Assembly: GCA_002409525.1 (NCBI GenBank)
Contig: DHNM01000054.1
Location: forward strand, 1-33,543
Source: Eubacterium sp. UBA5416
GTDB taxonomy: Bacteria; Bacillota; Clostridia; Lachnospirales; Lachnospiraceae
Length of the DNA: 33,543 bases
Direction: 5' to 3'
Part shown: positions 23,705-32,593 of the stretch, piece after piece
How positions within the stretch are numbered: position 1 is the first letter of the stretch
Layout of the letters: the number at the start of each line of letters is the position of its first letter
Position numbers and translations under genes: made by a program
Notes under the pieces: model-generated
What the model saw: only the letters and a program-made list of their open reading frames with translations
What the model was told of the DNA's origin: nothing
Databases searched by the model: none

Positions 23705-23873
23705 AGCTTTCATCCCTTGAGTATCATTTCGTGTATGTTTTGTATAAAACTAAGTATATCATTTCTTTAGGATAAACGCTACAATATATACAGGATTATG
23801 TGAGCGTATAGCATGAAGTAATCCGTGTATCACAGAGGTTAAAAAGAACTGTATCAGGGAGGTTAACTGCATT

Positions 23874-26800
23874 ATGATTGTACCAAAACATTATGAAAAT
23901 CTGGATGTGCTGCATGAGAATACGATGCCGAATCGATCTTATTATGTGCCGGCTTCAAAACCGATGGAGAATCTCGTGGAGCATCGGGAGGATTCCGATC
24001 GTTTCCAGTTATTGAATGGTGACTGGAAATTTCGTTATTACGCAAGTATTTATGATGTAAAAGAGAAGTTTTATGAGAAAGGTTTTGACACAGGATCTTT
24101 CGACGAGATCCCTGTTCCTAGTGTCTGGCAGATGCACGGATATGATCATCATCAGTATACGAATACAAGATATCCGTTCCCGATGGATCCGCCCTATGTA
24201 CCTTTAGATAATCCATGTGGGACTTATGTGCATACCTTCAGCTATCAGACTGATGAAAAAGCACCACATGCCTATCTGAATTTTGAAGGAGTGGATTCCT
24301 GCTTGTATGTATGGCTGAATGGATCTTACGTGGGATACAGTCAGGTATCTCATTCTACCAGTGAATTTGATGTGACTAGACTCTTAAAAGATGGAATGAA
24401 TACACTGGCGGTGCTGGTACTGAAGTGGTGTGACGGAAGTTATCTGGAGGACCAGGATAAATTCCGTATGAGCGGTATCTTCCGTGACGTCTATCTGTTA
24501 AAAAGACCGGCCGAAGGGGTTTACGACTATTTTTCAACTACAAGTATCCAGGATCAGAAAGCACAAGTTGATATCCGATTCAAATACAGAAACAAAGCGA
24601 TTCCGGTTTCTGTATGCTTATACGACATGTCCGGAAATAGTGTCGCGAAGACAAAGGCAGATCAGATCACCGAAGACAAAGAAGGCTGGCAGTCCCTGGC
24701 TTCTCTTGAAATTTTGAATCCGCATCTGTGGAGTGCTGAAGATCCTTATATTTATCGGATCGAGATAACCTGCGGTGATGAGGTGATCACAGATCAGATG
24801 GGAATCAGGGAAATCAAGATTCAGGATGCAGTCGTGTATATTAATGGATCGAAAGTGAAATTCCATGGGGTCAACCGGCATGACAGCGATCCGGTGACGG
24901 GATTTACGATTTCGCTGGATCAGATGAAGAAAGATCTGCTTGTGATGAAACAACACAATGTCAATGCGATCCGGACGAGTCATTACCCGAATGCTCCTCA
25001 GTTTTACCAGCTTTGCGACCGGTATGGATTTTATCTGGTTGATGAGGCCGACGATGAGATACATGGAGCACAGGATGTTTATCTAAAGGATAATGACTGG
25101 GAAAAGAAAGCTGCAGCGTGGAGCAAACCGATTGCCGATAATCCCGCGTTTACCGAGTCTGTAGTAGACCGTACAAAACGACTGGTGCTTAGAGATAAAA
25201 ACCGTCCCTGCGTAGTGATCTGGTCGATGGGAAATGAATGCGGATATGGGTGTACATTTGAGAGTGCTCTTGCGTGGACAAAAGAATATGATCAGACTCG
25301 TCTGACACATTTTGAATCGGCAAGATATACTCCAAATGACCGGAAATATGATTATTCAAACATAGATCTGTACAGCCGGATGTATCCGGGATTTCCCGAA
25401 ATTGACGATTACTTTGCAAATAACCCCGATAAACCGTTTGTCATGTGTGAATACAGCCATGCGATGGGCAATGGCCCCGGAGATCTGGAAGAATACTTTG
25501 AAAAGTTCCAGAAGTATGACGGTTTCTGCGGCGGATTTGTATGGGAGTGGTGTGATCATGCGATCTACAAGGGCGAGACGATAGACGGAAAAAAGATGTA
25601 TGCTTATGGCGGCGATCACAACGAAGAACCAAATGACGGTAATTTCTGCATGGACGGGCTCGTATATCCCGACCGCAGACCGCATACGGGGCTTCTGGAG
25701 TTTAAGAACGTTCATCGTCCGGCGAGGGTGGTATCTTTCGATCAGGAGAAAAAGGAAATTGTTCTTCACAACTATATGGATTTCAGAAACCTGAAAGGTT
25801 ATATTGATCTGAATTATGAACTAAACTGTGACGGACAGATTGTAGGAACGGGTACAGTTAATACGGATGATCTTCCTGATGTCCCCACACACAAAGAAAC
25901 TGTTTTGAACCTGAACCTCAATGTTCCGGCAAGAGGGAAATGCTGGCTGAAAGTGAATTACACACTATCGCATGATGAGATGTTTTTAAAAGCGGGATTT
26001 CCGCTTGGATTTGATGAGATTATGGTGGAAACGAATGATTCCAGGAATCAGGTTACTCTGCAGCTGCTGGCGGACGAGAAGACCGGAAGTGATGAAATCT
26101 CTGCGGAGGAAGATGACCGGTATCTGTATGTGGAAAATGAAGCGTTTTCCTATACGTATAATAAGCTGACCGGCCTTTTTGAAGAGATGGTTTACGGACA
26201 GCAGCAGATCCTGGAGAAGCCAATGGAACTGAATATCTGGCGTGCTCCTACGGATAATGACCGGAACCTCAAACATGAATGGATGCGTGCTCATTATGAC
26301 CGGGCATATTCCAGGGCGTATGAGACAACGATGGAACAATCCGGGGATAAGGTCACGATCAAAAGCACAGTTTCCTTATCTGCACTTACCATTCAAAGAA
26401 TCCTGAACATTTCGCTTCTCTGGACGATAGAGTCCAGCGGAAAAGTGAAGGCAGAAATCCATGTGAAAAGAGACATGGAATTTCCGGAGCTTCCAAGGTT
26501 TGGTATCCGGATGTTCCTGCCGGAGAAGATGGATCAGGTTTTCTATTACGGACTTGGGCCTGTGGAGAGTTATATGGATAAGTGCAGAGCAAGTTTCCAC
26601 AGCCTCTTTAAAACGAAAGCAGCCGGGATGCATGAGGACTATATCAGACCACAGGAGAACGGCAGCCATGACGACTGTGAATATGTCAGGGTGAAAGGTG
26701 AAAGGTCGGGCCTTACTGTGGCAAGCGATAAAACATTTTCCTTTAATGTTTCTCCCTACACACAGGAAGAGCTGACGAAGAAAGCTCACAACTATGAGCT

Positions 26801-26948
26801 TGTTCCAAGTGGATATACGGTTTTATGTGTCGATTATCGACAAAACGGTATCGGAACCAACAGCTGCGGACCGGAACTGTTAGAGAAATATAAGTTGGAT
26901 GAAGAAGAATTTACATTCCGTTTTCAGCTGGATCCAAGAAGGAAATAA
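23874..26948 (+). CDS. lacZ: Beta-galactosidase, glycoside hydrolase family 2
   Basis: A full-length LacZ-type enzyme of 1024 residues, predicted cytoplasmic since no signal peptide is visible. It hydrolyses lactose and related beta-galactosides. The N-terminal sugar-binding domain (LNGDWKFRYY, PSVWQMHGYDHHQYTN) is followed by immunoglobulin-like domains and the TIM barrel. The acid/base is Glu455 in WSMGNECGYG and the nucleophile Glu526 in MCEYSHAMGNGPG, matching E461/E537 of the E. coli enzyme. The C-terminal Bgal_small_N region is present (LNIWRAPTDND). GGGAGG (23857-23862) precedes the ATG. The divergent AraC gene is the probable regulator. No lactose transporter lies next to it. Confidence 0.96.
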   Translation: MIVPKHYENLDVLHENTMPNRSYYVPASKPMENLVEHREDSDRFQLLNGDWKFRYYASIYDVKEKFYEKGFDTGSFDEIPVPSVWQMHGYDHHQYTNTRYPFPMDPPYVPLDNPCGTYVHTFSYQTDEKAPHAYLNFEGVDSCLYVWLNGSYVGYSQVSHSTSEFDVTRLLKDGMNTLAVLVLKWCDGSYLEDQDKFRMSGIFRDVYLLKRPAEGVYDYFSTTSIQDQKAQVDIRFKYRNKAIPVSVCLYDMSGNSVAKTKADQITEDKEGWQSLASLEILNPHLWSAEDPYIYRIEITCGDEVITDQMGIREIKIQDAVVYINGSKVKFHGVNRHDSDPVTGFTISLDQMKKDLLVMKQHNVNAIRTSHYPNAPQFYQLCDRYGFYLVDEADDEIHGAQDVYLKDNDWEKKAAAWSKPIADNPAFTESVVDRTKRLVLRDKNRPCVVIWSMGNECGYGCTFESALAWTKEYDQTRLTHFESARYTPNDRKYDYSNIDLYSRMYPGFPEIDDYFANNPDKPFVMCEYSHAMGNGPGDLEEYFEKFQKYDGFCGGFVWEWCDHAIYKGETIDGKKMYAYGGDHNEEPNDGNFCMDGLVYPDRRPHTGLLEFKNVHRPARVVSFDQEKKEIVLHNYMDFRNLKGYIDLNYELNCDGQIVGTGTVNTDDLPDVPTHKETVLNLNLNVPARGKCWLKVNYTLSHDEMFLKAGFPLGFDEIMVETNDSRNQVTLQLLADEKTGSDEISAEEDDRYLYVENEAFSYTYNKLTGLFEEMVYGQQQILEKPMELNIWRAPTDNDRNLKHEWMRAHYDRAYSRAYETTMEQSGDKVTIKSTVSLSALTIQRILNISLLWTIESSGKVKAEIHVKRDMEFPELPRFGIRMFLPEKMDQVFYYGLGPVESYMDKCRASFHSLFKTKAAGMHEDYIRPQENGSHDDCEYVRVKGERSGLTVASDKTFSFNVSPYTQEELTKKAHNYELVPSGYTVLCVDYRQNGIGTNSCGPELLEKYKLDEEEFTFRFQLDPRRK

Positions 26949-26958
26949 ACGATATGAT

Positions 26959-26998
26959 AAAGGAGAAGTCTTCCATATCCCGGAGGGCTTCTCCTTTG
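26959..26998 (+). terminator. Terminator of the beta-galactosidase gene
   Basis: AAAGGAGAAGTCTTCC (26959-26974) pairs over 16 bp (two G-T pairs) with GGAGGGCTTCTCCTTT ending at 26997, with a short AT-rich loop. The T-run is short (TTT), but the stem is strong and lies 11 bp after the stop codon. It overlaps the -35 of the next promoter. Confidence 0.75.
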
Positions 26999-27024
26999 CA
27001 TGTGAATGCATTAAGTGTTATACT
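26996..27024 (+). promoter_or_regulatory. Promoter of the membrane protein / alcohol dehydrogenase unit
   Basis: TTGCAT (26996-27001) and TATACT (27019-27024) are 17 bp apart, and a TG one base before the -10 makes it an extended -10 promoter. The expected start is about 70 nt before the ATG at 27104. Confidence 0.65.
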
Positions 27025-27103
27025 GTTAGTAACGATTCATTGGCAGCTGCCTTAGAATTATTCTCGAAATCGGAAACCGAAATCTTGAAATGGAGGCGTA
27101 AAG

Positions 27104-27994
27104 ATGAAGCAGAAGAATAAGAAAACATTATGGATTATTATTGCAGTAATTGTTGTTGTTTTTATGGCTATTACCTGTGTATTTGCATTTACAAGAAGAA
27201 AGGGCAATGATACCAATACGAAAGGTGACGGGATAAAATCCGGATCAGATGAGGAAGAGGTTATTACCGCAATGTATGTTCCTTATGGAGATAAGGAAGA
27301 TCAGTATGTGATGATCGATCAGGACAGGGGAACGGTATTTACCGTGACAATGCCGGATGAAATTTATGATTCTCATGGCGATAAGATAAAAGAAGAGAAG
27401 TTAGAAAAAGGAAATATTCTTGATATTTATGGGAACGGAATTATGCTTCAGTCCTATCCCGGTCAGTATCCCGGGGTGACAAAGATAGAAGTTAAAGAAA
27501 AGGGAAAACCTTCGGATGCCGACCAGTATCAGAATATTATAGATGAGATCTATCAGGAACCGGATCCCGCGGAGCCTCCTTCACTGAGCCTCGAGTATAA
27601 AGATGAAGATTCTCAGGTTTCTGCAGCTGCTACAAGAGGCGGATATGAGTGGAATTATGAAGATGAGAATGGAGACGCACAGTCTGCTATTGGGGATACC
27701 TCCCCGATTCTGACATGGGATGAGATCAATGAACTTGATCTGGCCGGGAAAACAAATGTCACGCTTACCTTTACTGAAGAACCGGACAGTGTGGATGTGA
27801 ACCGACTCAATCCCCTGATGAGAGACAGCGAAGAGAATGCGGATGACGAACCGGAGGGTGAAGAAGTAAAAGCTGAAAAAGACGGAGATCACTATGTATT
27901 AAAAGATGTGGAACCCGGGTTTGTCTATCAGGTGACGGCTCACTGGGATAACAGCTATGTAGAGTATGGGTTTTCAACGGAAGTAACAGAATAA
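27104..27994 (+). CDS. Membrane-anchored extracytoplasmic protein of unknown function
   Basis: A 296-residue protein with a short basic start, one membrane segment (TLWIIIAVIVVVFMAITCVFAF, about 9-30) and an acidic outside part. The region at about 50-130 (ITAMYVPYGDKEDQYVMIDQDRGTVFTVTMPDE...LEKGNILDIYGNG) looks like a small beta-barrel of the DUF3221/YobA kind. A second region (AAATRGGYEWNYEDENGDAQ) resembles parts seen in related Firmicute envelope proteins, and the C-terminus (FVYQVTAHWDNSYVEYGFSTEV) suggests a final beta domain. It lacks a lipobox. TGGAGG precedes the ATG by 7 nt. The alcohol dehydrogenase gene starts 15 bp after it, so the pair is probably co-transcribed, although no functional link is evident. 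Confidence 0.8.
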   Translation: MKQKNKKTLWIIIAVIVVVFMAITCVFAFTRRKGNDTNTKGDGIKSGSDEEEVITAMYVPYGDKEDQYVMIDQDRGTVFTVTMPDEIYDSHGDKIKEEKLEKGNILDIYGNGIMLQSYPGQYPGVTKIEVKEKGKPSDADQYQNIIDEIYQEPDPAEPPSLSLEYKDEDSQVSAAATRGGYEWNYEDENGDAQSAIGDTSPILTWDEINELDLAGKTNVTLTFTEEPDSVDVNRLNPLMRDSEENADDEPEGEEVKAEKDGDHYVLKDVEPGFVYQVTAHWDNSYVEYGFSTEVTE

Positions 27995-28009
27995 AAGAAG
28001 GAGGATCAG

Positions 28010-29191
28010 ATGGATAATTTTGTACAGTACACGCCGACAGAAGTTGTTTTCGGCAGAGGAACAGAGAATCAAACGGGCAGTGAGATAAAGAAGTGGGGCG
28101 GTTCACGTGTTTTACTTGTCTATGGAGGCGGAAGTGTCATCAAAAGCGGCCTCCTCGACCGGGTTAAAAAATCTCTGGATGTGGAAAATATTCTCTATGA
28201 GGAAATTGGAGGAGTGAAACCGAACCCACGTCTGGCACTGGCCGAAGAGGGCGTGAAAAAGGCGATCAGTTTTAAAGCTGATTTTATCCTGGGCATCGGT
28301 GGCGGAAGTGTGATCGATACCGCTAAGGGTATTGCACATGGCACCGCAAATCCGGACTTGGATCTGTGGGATATCTGGACGGGAAAGACGCCGATTACAA
28401 AATCTCTGCCAGTGGGCGCGGTTCTGACGATTGCTGCCGCGGGGAGTGAGATGAGTGATTCGGCTGTTCTCACAAATGAAGCAGAAGGCAGAAAGGCTGG
28501 GCTTAATACACCGTTTAATCGTGCAAAATTTGCTGTCACGAATCCGGAACTCACCTTTACACTTCCCGGGAAACAGATTGCCTGTGGCGTCACAGATATC
28601 ATGATGCATACACTGGAGCGTTACTTTATAACGGATGTTACCTGCGAGATGACGGATGAGATCGCAGAGGGACTTCTTCGCACGGTTATGAGAAATGGTA
28701 CGAAGGCTCTTCAGAATCAGAAGGATTATGATGTAATGGCTGAAATCATGTGGTGCAGCAGTCTTTCACATAATGACCTGACGGGCTGCGGAAGAGGAAA
28801 AGATTTCTCTGTCCATAAGATGGGTCAGGCACTCGGTGCAAAATACGACATCACGCATGGAGAAACGCTGTCAGCACTTTGGGGATCCTGGGCAAGGTTC
28901 CAGTGCGATGCGGCTCCGGACAGGTTTGCCCGGTATGCGGTAAATGTTATGGGAGTTTCAGCACAGGGAAAGGATCAGATGGAGATCGCCGGGGAAGGAA
29001 TCAAAAAGACGGAGGAGTATTTCAAGTCTTTGGGAATGCCGGTTTCCCTTACAGAACTCGGTGTTCATCCATCCAGTGAAGAAATCCACAATCTTGCAAT
29101 GGATGCCACAAAGCAGGATACCGTGAAACTTTCCAGGCTGAAACCATTGACGGCTGCGGAAGTAGAAAAGATATATAAGCTTGCACAATAA
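28010..29191 (+). CDS. Iron-containing alcohol dehydrogenase (butanol dehydrogenase-like)
   Basis: A group III dehydrogenase of 393 residues, similar to BdhA/YqhD enzymes that reduce aldehydes with NAD(P)H. The nucleotide loop is GIGGGSVIDTAKG (95-107). The metal ligands are Asp196 and His200 (TDIMMH), His269 (FSVHKMG) and His283 (YDITHGETL), so the active site is complete. AAGGAGG (27996-28003) precedes the ATG. It could serve as an electron sink in fermentation or detoxify aldehydes. Cofactor preference cannot be decided by eye. A strong terminator follows. Confidence 0.93.
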   Translation: MDNFVQYTPTEVVFGRGTENQTGSEIKKWGGSRVLLVYGGGSVIKSGLLDRVKKSLDVENILYEEIGGVKPNPRLALAEEGVKKAISFKADFILGIGGGSVIDTAKGIAHGTANPDLDLWDIWTGKTPITKSLPVGAVLTIAAAGSEMSDSAVLTNEAEGRKAGLNTPFNRAKFAVTNPELTFTLPGKQIACGVTDIMMHTLERYFITDVTCEMTDEIAEGLLRTVMRNGTKALQNQKDYDVMAEIMWCSSLSHNDLTGCGRGKDFSVHKMGQALGAKYDITHGETLSALWGSWARFQCDAAPDRFARYAVNVMGVSAQGKDQMEIAGEGIKKTEEYFKSLGMPVSLTELGVHPSSEEIHNLAMDATKQDTVKLSRLKPLTAAEVEKIYKLAQ

Positions 29192-29210
29192 GTAGATATG
29201 AGTCCTTTCA

Positions 29211-29257
29211 TAAGGTACCGAAAACGATAATTTTCTCGCTTTCGGTACCTTATTTTA
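29211..29257 (+). terminator. Terminator after the alcohol dehydrogenase gene
   Basis: TAAGGTACCGAAA (29211-29223) pairs perfectly with TTTCGGTACCTTA (29240-29252), and the T-rich tail TTTTATTTTT follows. It is a strong intrinsic terminator about 20 bp after the stop codon. Confidence 0.92.
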
Positions 29258-29311
29258 TTTTTACAACATAGGCTAAAAAGAGAGTATAGAGAATTGAAAG
29301 GACTGGTTTAT

Positions 29312-30388
29312 ATGATATCTATCAGTTTATGTATGATTGTAAAAGATGAAGAAGATGTTCTCGCACGCTGTCTTGACAGTGCACGTGATATAGTCGATGA
29401 AATCGTGATTGTAGATACCGGTTCCACGGACAGAACACGGAAAATTGCCGCGGGATACACAGATTTGGTCTATGATTTTGAATGGATCGATGATTTTTCA
29501 GCGGCGAGAAACTATGCATTTTCAAAGGGGACAAAGGAGTATCTGATGTGGCTGGATGCCGATGACGTGATAAGCGAGAGAGACAGGCAGGGATTTCTTG
29601 CGTTAAAGAAAGATCTTGATCCTTCTGTCGATGTTGTGATGATGAAATATCATACGGGATATGATGAGATGGGTAATCCCAGTTTTTCTTATTATCGGGA
29701 GAGGCTGATTAAAAATCACAAAGGCTATCAGTGGAACAGCCCCATCCATGAGGCTATAACACCAAGCGGTAATATCATTTATTCAAAAACCGGGGTAGAG
29801 CACAGGAAACTAAAAGCGGCAGATCCGGACAGAAACCTTCGTATCTTTGAAAAGATGATCAGAGAAGGTACTGTACTGGATCCCCGGCAGCAGTTTTACT
29901 ATGCCGGTGAACTATATTATCACCATAGATATGAAGAGTCAAAGGAGAACTATGAGATTTTCTTAAGGTCAGGCGGCGGATGGCTGGAAAACCAGATCGA
30001 GGCATGTAGACAGATTGCCGATTGTTATCATCAGATGGGCCAGAAGAAAGAAGAACTGGAGGCTTTGTTCTACAGCTTCAGTCTGGATATTCCCAGAGCA
30101 GAAATCTGCTGCGATATCGGAAAATATTTCTTCGAGAGTGAAAAATATCCGATTGCAGTATTCTGGTATGAACTCGCCGCCAATACCACCCGCCAGGATG
30201 AGAGAGGTGGTTTTGTCCTGCCGGACTGTTATGACTATATCCCTTATCTTCAGTTATGTGTGTGCTATGACAAACTTGGTGATTACAGGACAGCCAATAC
30301 GTATAATGAGATGGCGGGGAAAGTAAAACCCGATTCAAAGACATATCTTGCAAATCGGGTGTATTTTACTAACAGACTCTCTCAGTAA
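29312..30388 (+). CDS. Family 2 glycosyltransferase with C-terminal helical repeats
   Basis: A 358-residue cytoplasmic transferase of the GT-A fold. It opens with ISLCMIVKDEEDVLARCLDS, has the nucleotide-binding VDTGSTDRT (35-43) and the metal-binding DAD at 82-84 in MWLDADD. The C-terminal 150 residues have TPR-like spacing (YYAGELYYHHRYEESKENYEIFL, EACRQIADCYHQMGQKKEELEALFYSF), as in SunS/WaaE-like transferases of Firmicutes. The ATG at 29312 has GAAAGGA upstream; a TTG at 29294 is rejected. It stands alone: no other surface-sugar gene is adjacent. Donor and acceptor are unknown. It ends 7 bp inside the convergent DUF4173-like gene. Confidence 0.88.
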   Translation: MISISLCMIVKDEEDVLARCLDSARDIVDEIVIVDTGSTDRTRKIAAGYTDLVYDFEWIDDFSAARNYAFSKGTKEYLMWLDADDVISERDRQGFLALKKDLDPSVDVVMMKYHTGYDEMGNPSFSYYRERLIKNHKGYQWNSPIHEAITPSGNIIYSKTGVEHRKLKAADPDRNLRIFEKMIREGTVLDPRQQFYYAGELYYHHRYEESKENYEIFLRSGGGWLENQIEACRQIADCYHQMGQKKEELEALFYSFSLDIPRAEICCDIGKYFFESEKYPIAVFWYELAANTTRQDERGGFVLPDCYDYIPYLQLCVCYDKLGDYRTANTYNEMAGKVKPDSKTYLANRVYFTNRLSQ

Positions 30389-31653
30389 TGAAAGATCAGG
30401 TTGTACTGCTTTATACACTTTGATATCGGAATGGCACATAAAAGACAAAAGAGCACAGCTCCTGCGATTACGCTGATTCTGACGAGAGGAATGTTTTTGT
30501 ACCGAGAAATGATAATCAGCAAAAATACAAGAAACATCCAGATTAAAAAGGTCAGGGACAGGACTCGAAGTTCTGTGAGACCATAGGCACTGATATACAG
30601 GAGCAGTTTGCTCATAGCTGTGGCCAGTAAAAGAATCGTGAGTGCAGACAGCAGAACAGTTTCCCTTTTCAGCCATACGTTTTCTTGAAAGGGATTTTTT
30701 GAGAAGCTATTTGAGACAATTAATATGACTAGGTTTATCACTGCAATGACACACAGCTCAAAGAATCCACGCCGGGCATATTCGGAAAATGTGAAGCCTT
30801 CCGGTCGGATTCCGGCAAAGGCCGAGAATAAATATCTCCCCTGGATTGCAATGAACAAAAGATAAACCAGTGCCATGATGGTATTAACTGTGTGGACAGC
30901 AGTATCCGGAAGTGTTCGAAGATGTGCTGCCGAGCCTCGTATCGTATCTTCTGAAAAATGATCTGTATTTTTATGGTGGATTCCTCCGTATACAAGGCCA
31001 AAGAGATAAGCTGTAACGGGCAGAGACAACAGTAGTCTCATGAAAAAATCTCCTACATGATTACCGATAAATGAATACAGATATTCGGTGATTCCCTCAA
31101 ACTGACTGTCTGCACTGGAAAGCAGTGGGAGAATTACAACCAGGACAGGAATAGAAATGATAATTCCAAGGACTACAGGCCATACGCCTCTGCCGAACTT
31201 ATTCTCTGAGTGCCCAAAATCTCTGCTGCCGTGGATCAGTATATTGAAATGACAGAAGAAATTCCGAAAAGGGACTATAATGAATGCGTTAAGCCCGTCA
31301 TAAAAGACGAAGGATGAAGTTCTGCCTTCTTCTATCAGATTTCCCGTTGCTGTCAGTGTCCAGTACGCTGCTGCCACAATTAATCCAATAAACTGAAGAA
31401 GCGGGAAGATACTCCATCGGTTATAGAACATGCCTGATGATAAGATCACAATCATCCAAAACCAGCTTTCCGGTGCGGGTTTTACCTTCTTTATAAAGAG
31501 ATAGGCAAGTATAGTCAGTATATAGCAGACCGTGAACGCTGCTATTCCCGGTGCAAATGTCCCACCTGTGAACAGATAGACAAATCCATAGCCAAGGACT
31601 GTATATATAAGAGCAAACAGCCGATCTAAATCTTTTTTATTTTCTTCCATCAT
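30382..31653 (-). CDS. Polytopic membrane protein, DUF4153/DUF4173-like
   Basis: A 423-residue protein with about ten to twelve hydrophobic segments. The sequence SSFVFYDGLNAFIIVPFRNFF and the ending CAIPISKCIKQYNLIFHY resemble the DUF4153/DUF4173 family, whose function is unknown. The start overlaps the stop of the XRE gene by four bases (ATGA), and GGAGG lies 7 nt before it, so it is translationally coupled to the regulator. It is the last gene of a three-gene minus-strand unit. No enzymatic motif is visible. Confidence 0.82.
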   Translation of the reverse strand: MMEENKKDLDRLFALIYTVLGYGFVYLFTGGTFAPGIAAFTVCYILTILAYLFIKKVKPAPESWFWMIVILSSGMFYNRWSIFPLLQFIGLIVAAAYWTLTATGNLIEEGRTSSFVFYDGLNAFIIVPFRNFFCHFNILIHGSRDFGHSENKFGRGVWPVVLGIIISIPVLVVILPLLSSADSQFEGITEYLYSFIGNHVGDFFMRLLLSLPVTAYLFGLVYGGIHHKNTDHFSEDTIRGSAAHLRTLPDTAVHTVNTIMALVYLLFIAIQGRYLFSAFAGIRPEGFTFSEYARRGFFELCVIAVINLVILIVSNSFSKNPFQENVWLKRETVLLSALTILLLATAMSKLLLYISAYGLTELRVLSLTFLIWMFLVFLLIIISRYKNIPLVRISVIAGAVLFCLLCAIPISKCIKQYNLIFHY

Positions 31654-31880
31654 GATTTTGCCTCCATATGAGCAGTTTCGTCATCTCTATATTCCAATAT
31701 ATCACCTGGCTGACAATCCAGAACTCTGCAGATTCGATCCAGAGTTTCGAATTTTACTGCTTTTGCCCTGCCATTTTTGAGAATCGAAATGTTTGCCATC
31801 GTGATGCCAACTCTTTTTGACAGCTCAGTCACACTCATTTTTCTTTTTGCAAGCATTACGTCTATGTTAATTATAATCAT
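31650..31880 (-). CDS. Small XRE/Cro-type DNA-binding protein
   Basis: A 76-residue protein that is essentially a single helix-turn-helix domain (MSVTELSKRVGITMANISILKNGRAKAVKFETLDRICRVLDCQPGDILEYRDD), like YozG-type regulators. AGGAGG lies 5 nt upstream. It sits between the DUF2975 gene and the DUF4173-like gene, a common partnership in Firmicutes. It is the best candidate to bind the palindrome at 32465-32503 and control its own operon, which is inferred from position. Confidence 0.92.
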   Translation of the reverse strand: MIIINIDVMLAKRKMSVTELSKRVGITMANISILKNGRAKAVKFETLDRICRVLDCQPGDILEYRDDETAHMEAKS

Positions 31881-31889
31881 AATTTCCTC

Positions 31890-32372
31890 CTAAATGGTTA
31901 AATCAGAGTCTTCCTGCAGCTTGCTTGCATTGTATACCAGATGGGAAAGAGCAGCGGCTGCAATTACAATAAATAGACAGATAAACAGAATTACAACAAT
32001 TCCGAATAGGAGGCCGATGCTGTATCTGTACCATTTCATAATGCATCCTGCAAAAAGCAGGATGACATACAAAACACTGTCGGACAAAATATAGTGACTG
32101 ATATGTTTGAGCTCTTTTGCATTTTCTCTGATAAAAGACTGATTCTTTCCGATTTTTGTGCAGATGTTCCAGAACTTCCATAGAGACATAAAACATGGGA
32201 TTGCCGTGATCCAGATAAACAAACAGGCACTCTGATAGGCTGCCTTGCCAGCCGTTTTCGTAATCTGTTCACGAATCACAGTGGGAAGAAACCATACTGT
32301 AAACGCGAAGAACAAAATTGTAATTGCAATTGTGACTGTTTTCAGGTAAACGGCCATTTCTTTTTGCTTCAT
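31890..32372 (-). CDS. DUF2975-family membrane protein
   Basis: A 160-residue protein with four hydrophobic segments (about 11-29, 45-65, 90-110 and 120-145), fitting the DUF2975 family that is usually paired with a small XRE regulator, as here. The function is unknown. The ATG at 32372 is preferred because the ATG at 32390 is itself part of the ATGGAGG binding site. It is the first gene after a consensus promoter with an overlapping palindrome. Confidence 0.85.
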   Translation of the reverse strand: MKQKEMAVYLKTVTIAITILFFAFTVWFLPTVIREQITKTAGKAAYQSACLFIWITAIPCFMSLWKFWNICTKIGKNQSFIRENAKELKHISHYILSDSVLYVILLFAGCIMKWYRYSIGLLFGIVVILFICLFIVIAAAALSHLVYNASKLQEDSDLTI

Positions 32373-32439
32373 ATTCTTATATACCTCCATTGTATAATCT
32401 TGCTTTTTTTATAGAGAAATATCATATGATGTTTACACA

Positions 32440-32468
32440 AGTATAAGATATTAATACATGTATGTCAA
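32440..32468 (-). promoter_or_regulatory. Promoter of the DUF2975/XRE/DUF4173 operon
   Basis: On the minus strand TTGACA (32468-32463) and TATACT (32445-32440) are separated by exactly 17 bp. The start point would be about 60 nt before the DUF2975 ATG. The -35 shares four bases with the adjoining palindrome. Confidence 0.85.
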
Positions 32469-32503
32469 TATATATTTATCGTATTTCGATAAGTATATAT
32501 TGA
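32465..32503. promoter_or_regulatory. Near-perfect palindrome, probable operator
   Basis: Arms of 17 bp (32465-32481 and 32487-32503) match with a single mismatch around a 5-bp centre. The core is TTATCG-TATTT-CGATAA. One arm overlaps the -35 of the operon promoter, so a bound protein would either block or contact RNA polymerase. The XRE gene two positions downstream in the operon is the likely binder. Confidence 0.75.
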
Positions 32504-32523
32504 TAAATAATGATTCTTATAGT

Positions 32524-32563
32524 CGAAAAAAGGCTGCCGCACGAATGCGACAGCCCTTTTTCG
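32524..32563. terminator. Terminator after the collagen-like gene
   Basis: CGAAAAA and GGCTG (32524-32536), with CGCA, pair with TGCG, CAGCC and TTTTTCG (32546-32563) around CGAA, with two single mismatches. On the minus strand it ends in a run of T, 30 bp after the collagen-like stop. The symmetric A/T flanks allow both directions. Confidence 0.85.
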
Positions 32564-32593
32564 AAAAAAACGGGTATGCTTCAGCAGATTCCG

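Noticed and set aside
23760..23785. Catabolite (CcpA) site upstream of lacZ (AAACGCTACA)
   Set aside because: The left half does not match the consensus, so the likeness is limited to a few central bases.
26899..27120. 73-residue frame between lacZ and the membrane protein gene
   Set aside because: It overlaps the lacZ end, runs through the terminator and promoter, and ends inside the next gene.
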